Position numbers and translations under genes: made by a program. The notes under the pieces are model-generated. The model worked only from the letters and a program-made list of their open reading frames with translations. It searched no databases and was not told the origin of the DNA. Shown here one piece after another: positions 1 through 7,413 of a DNA stretch of 64,000 nt (its first letter is position 1; each line of letters begins with the position of its first letter). Where the stretch lies: the NCBI RefSeq assembly GCF_000215955.2, contig NZ_AFNV02000026.1:1-64000 (forward strand), written 5' to 3'. This DNA is from Salinisphaera shabanensis E1L3A. Lineage in GTDB: Bacteria; Pseudomonadota; Gammaproteobacteria; Nevskiales; Salinisphaeraceae.

Positions 1-298
1 CCTGTGGATCGGCGGCCGCGTCCACGCGCAGCGCGCCCGGCAGATCCGCGTCCGATCCCCAGCACAGCGTGGCCCGCGGGTGCGGAAGCTGATCATGAAC
101 GCGCTGCAGCGCCTCGTAATCGGCCGTGCGGATACGCCCGACGACCAGCAGGATGCTCGCGTGGCGCGGGCTGGCCACCCAGTCGATATCCGCAGACAGC
201 GCAAGATCCTCGATGCGCTCGCGCCCGCCCTCGCCTTCGGCGACGAACAGCGGCACGGGGGCCGCGGCCGCCAGCTTGCGCAGCGCGTTTACTGCCAC
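1..298 (-). CDS. NuoB-like complex I subunit lacking Fe-S cysteines (partial)
   Basis: This frame opens with GTG inside the last codons of the nuoA-like gene and runs off the window edge, giving about 99 residues. The stretch SPRHASILLVVGR followed by LQRVHDQLPHPR and GSD aligns with the NuoB core SPRQSDLMIVAGT, LRKVYDQMPEPR and GSC. In canonical NuoB (complex I 20 kDa subunit) cluster N2 is held by a CC pair, the Cys of GSC and the Cys of PGCPP. Here the CC pair is absent and GSC has become GSD. The protein may therefore keep a structural role without carrying N2. The start is uncertain, and the last ligand lies outside the window. Translational coupling to the upstream gene supports a complex-I-like operon. 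Homology is inferred from motif resemblance only. Confidence 0.55.
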   Translation of the reverse strand, partial: MAVNALRKLAAAAPVPLFVAEGEGGRERIEDLALSADIDWVASPRHASILLVVGRIRTADYEALQRVHDQLPHPRATLCWGSDADLPGALRVDAAADPQ

Positions 299-642
299 CG
301 GAATATGCCCTCGCGCCAGCCGTAAAGGATGCCGATCGACAGGATCGCCAGGAACATACCCATTTCAACGAGCGCCTTGACGCCCTCGGCCACATACACC
401 ACCGCCCACGGGTACATGAACATCATTTCCATCTCGAAGGCGATGAACAGCAGGGTCATGGAGTAGAAGCGCACGTGGTAGCGCTGCCAGGCGTGGGTGC
501 CCGGTTGCTGACCTCCGAGCACCGGCGTCTTTTGCGGCTCGGAGACTGGCGGCAGGCCGGATGGCCGGGTGAGCCACTGCAGCCCCAGCGCAGTGCCGAC
601 CAACAGCACGAAGATCAACGTCAACGCCAGCAACTCCGCCAT
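289..642 (-). CDS. nuoA: NADH-quinone oxidoreductase subunit A-like protein
   Basis: A 117-residue membrane protein with three predicted transmembrane segments (about 4-22, 59-80, 87-108), the usual NuoA layout and length. The second segment carries RFYSMTLLFIAFEMEMMF and YPWAVV, matching the NuoA/ND3 signature around its conserved acidic residues. NuoA is a small membrane subunit of complex I near the quinone cavity. Oddly, the cytoplasmic loop that normally reads YECG (the ND3 cysteine loop) reads LGGQQPGTHAW and has no cysteine. The gene overlaps the next one by 10 bp, so the two are probably co-translated. It is likely a divergent complex-I-like oxidoreductase rather than the standard NDH-1; the rest of the operon lies beyond the window. 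Confidence 0.8.
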   Translation of the reverse strand: MAELLALTLIFVLLVGTALGLQWLTRPSGLPPVSEPQKTPVLGGQQPGTHAWQRYHVRFYSMTLLFIAFEMEMMFMYPWAVVYVAEGVKALVEMGMFLAILSIGILYGWREGIFRWQ

Positions 643-956
643 ACAGCAGCACCCGGTCGCAAGAACAAAAACAGCGGCTCACGAAACCCCTTCGCGCCGC
701 CTCAGCCGGATCAAGAATGTCCAGAACGACTTTGTGTCGTCAAATATCTGTATGCCGAAGAATATGATGACGGCCCCGCGCCGCATCGACCAAAGAGCCT
801 TTCGTGCCGCCAATATCCATTTGTTTTCAATGGATTGCGTACAGAGACACTTCGTGCATCCGGGTTTTTCCCATTGAAAGCAGGAAGTTACCCTGGACTA
901 CGGTTCAAGGTTTCGACTTTGCGCTATTCTGGAAAGTGAAGCAGTCAGCCTCGCCG
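643..956. other. intergenic region between nuoA-like gene and copper operon end
   Basis: No gene is visible in this 314 bp. It should hold the promoter of the minus-strand nuoA-like gene, which I could not place with confidence. It does contain a MerR-type dyad, listed separately. Confidence 0.5.
888..918 (+). promoter_or_regulatory. candidate MerR-family metal-responsive promoter
   Basis: A 9-4-9 bp imperfect dyad lies at 890-911, with half sites ACCCTGGAC and GTTCAAGGT separated by TACG. It sits between a possible -35 TTACCC (888-893) and a possible -10 TCGACT (913-918), 19 bp apart. A dyad inside an over-long 19 bp spacer is the hallmark of promoters controlled by MerR-family metal sensors (CueR, CadR, ZntR, PbrR). 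It points rightward, toward the 3' end of a minus-strand gene, so no target gene is visible. The -35 and -10 matches are imperfect. Confidence 0.35.
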
Positions 957-1586
957 TCAAGGCGAAGACGACTGGGCGGAATCCGCAACCCTGACCGACA
1001 GCATCGAAGGCGGCAGACAAAGCCCGGAGTCATTGCATGCTTGTATGCGGGCCTGCGCTTTCAAGGGCCTATCGTTGTCCGGCGCGGCCAGATTCGTGAT
1101 CAGCTCCAGCCGCCCGGAGTACACCTGGATCGGGTCACCGAGGCCGACATCGATCTGCTCGCCCGCCGGGTAATCGAAATTTGCGGGCACGCGAACGTCG
1201 TTGGCCGTGAACTCGACTTCCGTGGGAATAAGAAAATCGAGAGAAGCCGGGTTGGCATTGATATGCCACGGCTTTTCTATCGCCAGTTCGACTCGGACGT
1301 TGTTGCCTTGTCGTGACGCACTAAGCTCGACATGATCCGAACTCGACGTTTGCCTCGCCTGGGCCGAATCACCGATCCCGGCTTGCCGGTTCAGTTCTTC
1401 GGATTGCGAGTACAGGGCAACGATGTCGGCGTTCGAGTCGCTGCCGGTTGAAGCCGACCCGTTGCTCGCGGCCTGGACGTTGCGTGCATCGTCCGGCGCC
1501 GGCCACTGCCAGAACACAAAGACGCCGCCCACGACCGCGGCGGTTGCCACGGGCACAAGCCAGCGCACCAGGATGTCTTTATTCAT
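957..1586 (-). CDS. stand-alone DsbD N-terminal-like periplasmic domain protein
   Basis: About 209 residues from an ATG that overlaps the stop of the preceding dsbD-like gene (ATGAATAA arrangement). An N-terminal membrane anchor (about 6-25) is followed by a linker and a domain with PWHINANP near the middle and CNDSGLCLPP near the C-terminus. These are hallmarks of the DsbD alpha / DsbC-binding domain, where two cysteines accept electrons from the membrane domain. In E. coli DsbD this domain is the N-terminus of one polypeptide; here it is a separate gene placed after the membrane and thioredoxin parts. It probably relays reducing power to periplasmic thiols. An upstream in-frame ATG at 1616 is possible, but it lies inside the preceding gene. 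Confidence 0.75.
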   Translation of the reverse strand: MNKDILVRWLVPVATAAVVGGVFVFWQWPAPDDARNVQAASNGSASTGSDSNADIVALYSQSEELNRQAGIGDSAQARQTSSSDHVELSASRQGNNVRVELAIEKPWHINANPASLDFLIPTEVEFTANDVRVPANFDYPAGEQIDVGLGDPIQVYSGRLELITNLAAPDNDRPLKAQARIQACNDSGLCLPPSMLSVRVADSAQSSSP

Positions 1587-2766
1587 TGCCACGAGTTGAC
1601 TCCACGCTGGTTTCAATCGCTGTTGCCAGCGTACTGACGGTAAACAGATCGGGTAAGCGCTGGTGAATCGCCCCGTCGGGCTTTAACACCACGGCAAACG
1701 GCAGGCCGGCACCGCCGAACGAGCGCAGGTAGGCGTCAAGCGCGGCGTCGGGCCGGGTCAGATCGGCTCGCAGAACAACCATGCCTGTCGCGGCGACCGC
1801 GCGCGCAATCGCTTTATTGGCATAAACGGTCTGTTCCAGAACCTTGCAGTTGATGCACCAATCGGCGGTAAATTCGATCAGCACCGGACGATTGGCGGCA
1901 CGTGCCGAGGCCAGCGCCTGTTCGGTCAGCGGCTGCCAGGGCAGCTCATGCGCCGCGGCGCCGCTACGGTTGAGGCCGATCGCGACCGTGCTCACCGCAA
2001 CCAGCGCCAGCACCACCGCCGGAACCAGCCGCGCCCCGAACCCGGGGCCAACAGCAAATGCTCGCAGCAGCCAGAACGTCAGCGTGCCGAGCCAGGCGGC
2101 CCATAATAGCGTGCCGAAGCGTTCTCCCAGCACGGTGGTCGCAAAGAAGGTCGCGCCGGCCAGCAGAACCAGGCCCATGACCTGTTGCACGCGTTGCAGC
2201 CAGGGACCGCTGCGCGGTATGCGCGAGAGCAGCCCCGGCCGGGCCAGCAGAATCAGGTACGGCAAGGCTAGCCCCACGCCTACCGCAATGAACAACATGA
2301 AGATGGTGCTCGGCGTCTGGGTGAGGGCAAATGCCATGACGCCACCGAGAAAAGGCCCGGTACAGGGGGTCGACAGGACCGCCGCCAGCAGGCCCGCCAG
2401 ATACGGCTCGGCGTAGCCGCTCGCCTGGATCCGATAGACCCATTGCGGCGGTTGAACACCGCGTCCGGCAAGACTGTAAACGCCCAGGCCGGCCAGCAAA
2501 AGCGCCAATGCAGCCCTAAACCAGGCTGCCTGGAACAAGCTGCCCCAGGTCCAGTTCAATGCGGCCGTGGCCAGCGCCAGCGCACCAAAAAAGGTGAGCG
2601 TGCCGGCGAGCAGCGCAATACCCGCGATCAGCCGTTGCCGCGGGCCATTGCCTACGGCCCGCCCGATGGTGCGCAACTTGATCGGCAGCGCGGGCAATAC
2701 GCAGGGGGTGAGGTTGAGCAAAGCCCCGGCGGCCATCGCCAGCGCGAGGTTCGTCCAGATCGTCAT
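1579..2766 (-). CDS. DsbD/ScsB-type thiol:disulfide reductase, membrane plus thioredoxin domain
   Basis: 395 residues. Residues about 1-265 form a DsbD/CcdA-like membrane domain with two half-repeats, each carrying the expected redox cysteine: NLTPCVLPALPIKL near the start and STPCTGPFLGG near 135. Residues about 285-395 are a thioredoxin-fold domain with the active site ADWCINCK. DsbD proteins pass electrons from cytoplasmic thioredoxin through the membrane to periplasmic thiols. This version lacks the N-terminal periplasmic domain, which is encoded by the next gene. The copper oxidase upstream in the same transcription unit suggests a job like ScsB, keeping periplasmic thiols reduced under copper stress. 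The start overlaps the methyltransferase gene by 4 bp. Confidence 0.85.
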   Translation of the reverse strand: MTIWTNLALAMAAGALLNLTPCVLPALPIKLRTIGRAVGNGPRQRLIAGIALLAGTLTFFGALALATAALNWTWGSLFQAAWFRAALALLLAGLGVYSLAGRGVQPPQWVYRIQASGYAEPYLAGLLAAVLSTPCTGPFLGGVMAFALTQTPSTIFMLFIAVGVGLALPYLILLARPGLLSRIPRSGPWLQRVQQVMGLVLLAGATFFATTVLGERFGTLLWAAWLGTLTFWLLRAFAVGPGFGARLVPAVVLALVAVSTVAIGLNRSGAAAHELPWQPLTEQALASARAANRPVLIEFTADWCINCKVLEQTVYANKAIARAVAATGMVVLRADLTRPDAALDAYLRSFGGAGLPFAVVLKPDGAIHQRLPDLFTVSTLATAIETSVESTRGNE

Positions 2767-3506
2767 GAGGTCGAGTCGCCTCCGCGGTTAACGCCACCGG
2801 CTGCGGCCAGCACCGCGTAGCGGGTCAATGTGCTGATTGTCATCGTGCGATATCCCAATGAGCAGGCTTGTTGTTGGGCCCAAGCGGGCGCATGGATACA
2901 CCGAATGGTCATGAGCCCCCACCGCCAATTAATCTTGTAGGTGTCGATAGCCTCCACGCTAAAACCGGCCTGTTCGAGCAGCCGCCTGCATTCACGCGCT
3001 CGATAGATCCTGGCGTGCGCGCGACCGAGCAGGCGCTGATATTGCTCGAACAGCCGGCACGCCCAGTAATCGCCGCACCAGTCCGTGATGACGAGCCGCC
3101 CGCCGGGCTGCAAAACGCGCCGTATTTCGCCTAACGCATCGACGGGTCGGTCGATAAAATGAAACATGTTGCAGGACACCACGATATCGAACCGCGAATC
3201 GGCAAACGGCAACTGCTCGGCCCAGCCCTGGCGAAGCTCGACTGCCGGCGAGAGTTTGTGGCGCGCTGCCTCCAGCATTTTGGCCACGGGATCCATCCCG
3301 GCCAGGTGGCAGGCCGGATGCGCCGCCGCAAGACGATGCAGCAAGGCGCCGGTGCCGCAGCCGATATCGAGCAACCGATCCTCGGCCCGTAGGGGCAGCC
3401 GCGCGATAGTCTCGCGCGTGGTCGCTTCGATATAGAACGCCCACTTGCGGTCATACGCGTCTGCGAGTCGCTTGTATTCCTTGACGATCCGGTTGCGTGT
3501 CTTCAT
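2763..3506 (-). CDS. class I SAM-dependent methyltransferase (UbiE-like)
   Basis: 247 residues. Motif I reads LLDIGCGTGALLHRL (about 45-60), followed by an acidic motif II region (GMDP) and the post-motif stretch LPFADSRFDIVVSCNMFHF typical of Methyltransf_11. PGGRLVITDW is the usual strand before the C-terminal part. The substrate cannot be told from sequence. It sits in the copper operon between the multicopper oxidase and the DsbD-like gene, with a 4 bp overlap downstream, so it is probably co-expressed with them. The last ~40 residues look poorly conserved. Confidence 0.75.
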   Translation of the reverse strand: MKTRNRIVKEYKRLADAYDRKWAFYIEATTRETIARLPLRAEDRLLDIGCGTGALLHRLAAAHPACHLAGMDPVAKMLEAARHKLSPAVELRQGWAEQLPFADSRFDIVVSCNMFHFIDRPVDALGEIRRVLQPGGRLVITDWCGDYWACRLFEQYQRLLGRAHARIYRARECRRLLEQAGFSVEAIDTYKINWRWGLMTIRCIHAPAWAQQQACSLGYRTMTISTLTRYAVLAAAGGVNRGGDSTS

Positions 3507-3552
3507 TGCGCATCCGCGATCGTGTTCTGTTTGCGTGCAAGACCACGCGCGG

Positions 3553-5169
3553 TCATGCCCGCACCCGGTAATAGCGCATCATGCCGTTGTCCTCGTGCTC
3601 CATGTTGTGACAGTGGTAGATATAAAGGCCTTCGAAATCCTTGAAAGTCAGCGCAATACGCACGCGTTCGCCGGGCAGCACCAGCACCGTGTCCAGCAGC
3701 CCGGCATCGACGAGTCCCGAGTCCAGGTCCGGCCAGCCGCGCCGATCAGTCATACGCCGGCGTTCGACCACCGCGAACTGCAGGCCGTGCACGTGCATCG
3801 GATGCGGCATCATGGTGTCATTGACGAACTCCCAGATTTCGGTGTCGCCCAACGCCACGATTTCGTCGTCGGCCACCTTCGCGCCTTCGAATTGGCGCTC
3901 GTTGATGGAAAAGCCGCGCATCATCCGCATACCGAACTCGAAACGGCGTATGGGCGTCGTGCGCGTTACCGACGGTGGCGAAAGCTCCGGGTCCAGGTTC
4001 TGCGGCAACGATCGCCCATCGCGCGCACGATCGGTCACGCGCAGGCCCAGCAGATCGAATCTTGCACCGGCGGGCAGCGCCGACCGGCCCATCATGGCGC
4101 CCATACCACCCATACCGCCCATCATCCCGGCACGGTATGAGTCGCTGACAAGGCTTAGTCGCTGGCCGATTTGCGCGTCGGACAGATCCACCCAGACATC
4201 GATGCGCTGGGCCGGCGCCAGGGTCACGTAGCGCAGCCGCTGCGGTTTGGCGAGCAGCCCGCCGTCCGTGCCGAGCACCGTGACGGGCCGGCCGTCGCTC
4301 CAGGCCAGCTTGTAAATACGGGCGTTGGAGCCGTTGAGAATCCGCAGGCGATAAGGACGCGTGGCGACGTCGCGGGTTTGCGGCGGGCGGCCGTTGACCA
4401 GCACGCGATCACCCAGAAACCCCTGCATGCGGGCCATCATCGCCCCCATGCCGTCCATATAGCGCAGCGCGTTATCGTCGGCGAAACTGCGATCCTGCAG
4501 GATCAGGATCAGTTGCTGGTCGCCGTCGGGCAGCTCGAGCCCGCGTTCGATATCGTCCTCGATCAGCAGCGGCCCCGCCAGCCCGGCATAGCTTTGAAAA
4601 CCGACGCGACCGCCGTCCGGGCCGTGGGGATGCGGGTGATACCAGTACAGCCCCGCGCGATCGCGCACGTCGAAGGTAACGCTCATGTTCTCGCCCGGCT
4701 TGATCGGCAGGCGCGGCTGGCCGTCGACGTCGGGCGGCACGTGCAAGCCGTGCCAGTGGACCGTCGTGTCCTCGGGCAGCCGGTTTTCCAGTCTTGCACG
4801 CACGCGCTGGCCGCGGCACAGGCGAATCAGTGGCCCGGGGTAGCTCGCGTTTATCGGTGCCAGCGTATTCGCGGGCCCGTCGACCAAAGCGCCGTCATAC
4901 CGCCAGACCTCGCTCGGCGCACCGGGCAGTAATGGCACGGTGTCGGGCCGGGCACGCAGTCGAAAGTCCACGTCGACCGCCCTGGTACCCGGGCCGCGGG
5001 CCGATGCTGCATCGCTGCCGCTGCCCGCGGTTACCTCGTTTTTGCAGGCGCTGAGCAGCATCGACGGCGACAACGCAGCTACGCCCGCCGCACCGCCGAT
5101 CCCGCCCAGCAGCCTTCGGCGCGTTGGATCAACGCGCTTCACAGCGAACTCCCGGGCCAGCGATCCCAC
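3553..5169 (-). CDS. multicopper oxidase, Tat-exported (CueO/CopA family)
   Basis: 538 residues. The N-terminus has a twin-arginine-type signal (RRRLLGGIGGAAGVAAL) followed by LLSAC, a plausible lipobox, so this may be a Tat-exported lipoprotein. All four copper-binding signatures are visible: HWHGLHVPP near 137, WYHPHPHG near 177, HPMHVHG near 452 and HCHNMEHEDNGMM near 518. A Met/Gly-rich insert (MMGGMGGMGAMMG, about 345) resembles the methionine-rich copper-binding segments of CueO. The protein probably oxidises Cu(I) in the periplasm for copper tolerance. It heads the part of the operon that also holds a Met-rich peptide and a DUF411 protein. Laccase-like activity on other substrates cannot be excluded. 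Confidence 0.9.
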   Translation of the reverse strand: MGSLAREFAVKRVDPTRRRLLGGIGGAAGVAALSPSMLLSACKNEVTAGSGSDAASARGPGTRAVDVDFRLRARPDTVPLLPGAPSEVWRYDGALVDGPANTLAPINASYPGPLIRLCRGQRVRARLENRLPEDTTVHWHGLHVPPDVDGQPRLPIKPGENMSVTFDVRDRAGLYWYHPHPHGPDGGRVGFQSYAGLAGPLLIEDDIERGLELPDGDQQLILILQDRSFADDNALRYMDGMGAMMARMQGFLGDRVLVNGRPPQTRDVATRPYRLRILNGSNARIYKLAWSDGRPVTVLGTDGGLLAKPQRLRYVTLAPAQRIDVWVDLSDAQIGQRLSLVSDSYRAGMMGGMGGMGAMMGRSALPAGARFDLLGLRVTDRARDGRSLPQNLDPELSPPSVTRTTPIRRFEFGMRMMRGFSINERQFEGAKVADDEIVALGDTEIWEFVNDTMMPHPMHVHGLQFAVVERRRMTDRRGWPDLDSGLVDAGLLDTVLVLPGERVRIALTFKDFEGLYIYHCHNMEHEDNGMMRYYRVRA

Positions 5170-5184
5170 GCCGGTGAGCGGCGC

Positions 5185-5424
5185 TCATCGCGTCTCACCC
5201 CGCAGATACTTGAGCAATGACAGAACGCCGAGCACCAGCAGGACCAGGATCAGCAATGCAAACAGCATGCAGGCGATCATCATCGGGCCGCCCATCATGC
5301 CGCCCTGCATCATCCAGCCATCCATCATGCCGGCGTTACCCATATTGCCGGGCCCCTGCTGCGCATGGGCCGTGGCGGGCAATCCCGCAAGCAGCAGCCA
5401 TGCGATGGTTTCGAGATATCTCAT
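5185..5424 (-). CDS. small Met-rich membrane protein, copper-associated
   Basis: 79 residues: a signal peptide or first membrane segment (about 1-21, ending AHA), a methionine-rich stretch GMMDGWMMQGGMMGGPMM (about 33-50), then a transmembrane helix (about 51-70) and a short basic tail. Clustered methionines are typical of periplasmic Cu(I)-binding segments. It lies 15 bp upstream of the multicopper oxidase start and 67 bp downstream of the DUF411 gene, so it belongs to the same transcription unit. No named family recognised; Cu(I) binding or delivery to the oxidase is inference. Confidence 0.7.
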   Translation of the reverse strand: MRYLETIAWLLLAGLPATAHAQQGPGNMGNAGMMDGWMMQGGMMGGPMMIACMLFALLILVLLVLGVLSLLKYLRGETR

Positions 5425-5491
5425 GATTCAGCTCGTCTTTAATCGAAAGAAACAAACAGGCGAAAGCGCAATAAAACGCGATGCACGCACG

Positions 5492-5938
5492 TCAGTACGT
5501 GGCATAGATTTCGCCGGCCAGCGTCCGGATAGCAAAGGGTTCTTTTTGCTGACCTGGCATACCGGGAGAGCCTGTCGGCATACCCGGCAGCGAGATACCG
5601 CGTATGTCCGGCCGTTCGCGCAGCAACTGGGCGATAACCGGCTCGGGTATATGTCCGACCACAACGTAGTCACCGATCAGGCTGGTATGACAGGACGACA
5701 ACTGGCGTCGCACCGCGTGTTGTCGGTTCACGCTCGCCAAGGCTGCGTTTTCCACGATCTTGACGTCGTAGCCTTTTTCATTGAGATGCTCGGCATATTG
5801 CTCGCAGCACATGCAGCCGGGGTTGTGGTACAGCGTGGCTTGTAAAGGCGTGGCCGCGACCGGACCGGCCGACACAAAAAACAGGAACAAGGACACGAGC
5901 GACAGGCGCACTGCGTCCGTAAGGTGTAGATATTTCAT
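5492..5938 (-). CDS. DUF411 metal-binding protein
   Basis: About 148 residues from the ATG at 5938, which has a GGAG box about 9 bp upstream; a longer in-frame reading to 6049 lacks such support. There is a signal peptide (about 1-28). The mature start LYHNPGCMCCEQYAEHL, followed by VRRQLSSCHTSLIGDYVVVGHIPEPVI, is diagnostic of DUF411, a thioredoxin-like periplasmic family that recurs in copper and silver resistance loci. The CMCC motif is the likely metal site. The protein probably binds copper in the periplasm ahead of the multicopper oxidase. The C-terminus PGMPTGSPGMPG is Met/Pro-rich. Confidence 0.88.
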   Translation of the reverse strand: MKYLHLTDAVRLSLVSLFLFFVSAGPVAATPLQATLYHNPGCMCCEQYAEHLNEKGYDVKIVENAALASVNRQHAVRRQLSSCHTSLIGDYVVVGHIPEPVIAQLLRERPDIRGISLPGMPTGSPGMPGQQKEPFAIRTLAGEIYATY

Positions 5939-6089
5939 CCGAGGAGACTCCACGTGATCTTTAAAGAGATTCCGGCAAGCCTTGGGGGCACACGACAAAT
6001 GGGGTCGCGAGACAGCCCAGGTCACCAGCCTGTGGGCTGGCCTGAACATCGTCAGTCCGGATTCAAGACGCGCTCACGCGTCGATCAGA

Positions 6090-6416
6090 TCAAACGCGGA
6101 TTACACGTGGAGGGAAGGGATCGGGCCCCGTCAGGCGCCGACCTGGATGATCCGCCACGTAGAACACGGGCGTCATACCATGCACAGGCGCCAGATCGAG
6201 CGTACCGTCAGTAATATTGGCGGCCATGCCGCAAAAGACGACGGCGCAAGCCGAAGCCTGGGCGGGAGAATGCGGCTGTCCGGAATCCAGTTCGCACAAC
6301 ACGCAATCGCTGACGGCACTTTCGGCCGGCATGGTCGATGCCATGACGGCTGGACTGGCCAACAGGCCACCGAGCACCCAAACCGCGATCAGCATGTGGA
6401 CGAGACACCGCTTCAT
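6090..6416 (-). CDS. small secreted Cys-containing protein of the copper operon
   Basis: 108 residues with a clear signal peptide (about 1-27). The mature part contains SDCVLCELD and CAVVFCGM, four cysteines in two pairs, with a His between, and ends in a Pro-rich segment DPFPPR. The layout resembles small DUF2946/CopL-like proteins found at the front of copper resistance loci, but I cannot assign the family firmly. It is the first gene after the candidate operon promoter and is followed by the DUF411 gene. Copper sensing or scavenging is inference. An alternative start at the internal Met8 is possible. Confidence 0.6.
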   Translation of the reverse strand: MKRCLVHMLIAVWVLGGLLASPAVMASTMPAESAVSDCVLCELDSGQPHSPAQASACAVVFCGMAANITDGTLDLAPVHGMTPVFYVADHPGRRLTGPDPFPPRVIRV

Positions 6417-6451
6417 AAATGCACTATAGGACGCCTATCTTCCACGGACAA
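6414..6451 (-). promoter_or_regulatory. candidate sigma70 promoter of copper operon, possibly leaderless
   Basis: On the minus strand a -35 TTGTCC (6451-6446) and a -10 TATAGT (6428-6423) lie exactly 17 bp apart, a near-consensus arrangement. The -10 ends only 6 bp before the ATG at 6416, so transcription would begin at or next to the start codon and give a leaderless mRNA. No ribosome binding site precedes this ATG. Confidence 0.45.
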
Positions 6452-7413
6452 TACTGAAGTGGGGTCCAGGGTTGTAGTTTTTTTACAAGCCGAAAACGAC
6501 AGAATCGAGCTCAAAACCGATCAGCCGCAGGGGTGCCTGATGCTCCACCCTGTCATCCTGCGTGCGATGGCAATCAGCACGTTCTCGCCGTTAACGCCGA
6601 TGCGGATCGCTATCGATCGGTTTGCAAGCAAGTCGAGGGATCGTCGGTTACACGCGCCTTGAAGCGGTGCCGTCCCCCAGCATCCTCGAGCCACCGCAGA
6701 ACGGTGTGCGCGGGTGAGAAAATTGTCGGGCATTCTCACCTTCGCCTGGTTGGCTGCATTGATGACAAGCGACATACACTGACCCTACTGGTTAGCGAGC
6801 CACGGCCGTATTCGGTGGCACGTAAAAGGCACATCACGGACTGACACACAGACGGCGAAGCCTTGAAGGCTTATCGTCGCCGGCCTATGTGACCCAACAC
6901 AGCGCGGCCTCTGGCCATGAACACTGCGTCCGCATCGAGACGAGATCTATCCTGATCTATGAAAAGTCGATCGATACACCTGACACATGTGTACCGATTC
7001 ATCGATGCGCCGGCAGGCCCGAAACCCACTGGCATCGATTGCCGATTGTCCATGGATTCCCGCTAGAATGCCGCAAGTGGCCGAATGCAACCGAGTCCGT
7101 GTGAAACCCCGGGCTGGTAACAGTCCGGTCAAAGATCGCGGCTCTGCACACAACGAACTCGCTGAAACCTCGACCTTCGGTGTTTAACACCGCCTGGGCC
7201 GATCGCCGTCATGCAAACCGATGCTTCGAAACGCGGCGTTGATCGACACAACTACGTGTTCCGCGTCGACGCGCCGATCACAGCAAGACCGGTAATCTCC
7301 TGTGGTGAAATATTCAGTCAAGGATTCGACGGGTCGACGGGTCGACGGTTTTCGAAGCTCCGGTCTACTGTGATGAATCCTTGGCCGCATCAGCCCGCCT
7401 CAAATGTTCGGGG
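6429..7413. other. gene-free stretch of about 1 kb
   Basis: No reading frame here has convincing protein character. Short frames exist on both strands, but none shows a recognised motif, a ribosome binding site or a likely start. A short tandem repeat lies near 7325. It may be decayed coding sequence. Confidence 0.4.
7325..7347. repeat. short tandem repeat, unit TCGACGGG
   Basis: Just under three copies of the octamer TCGACGGG occur head to tail in the intergenic region beyond the 3' end of the DUF945 gene. No function is suggested. Confidence 0.6.

Noticed and set aside
4-939. Long plus-strand open frame at the left edge
   Set aside because: It lies opposite the nuoA-like gene and the NuoB-like frame, is Arg/Pro-rich and has no recognisable domain; it is a by-product of GC-rich codons on the other strand.
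7060-7200. Stretch with GGTAACAGTCCGG that recalls a cobalamin riboswitch
   Set aside because: The conserved B12 box and the surrounding stems are not present in the right order, and no B12-related gene follows.
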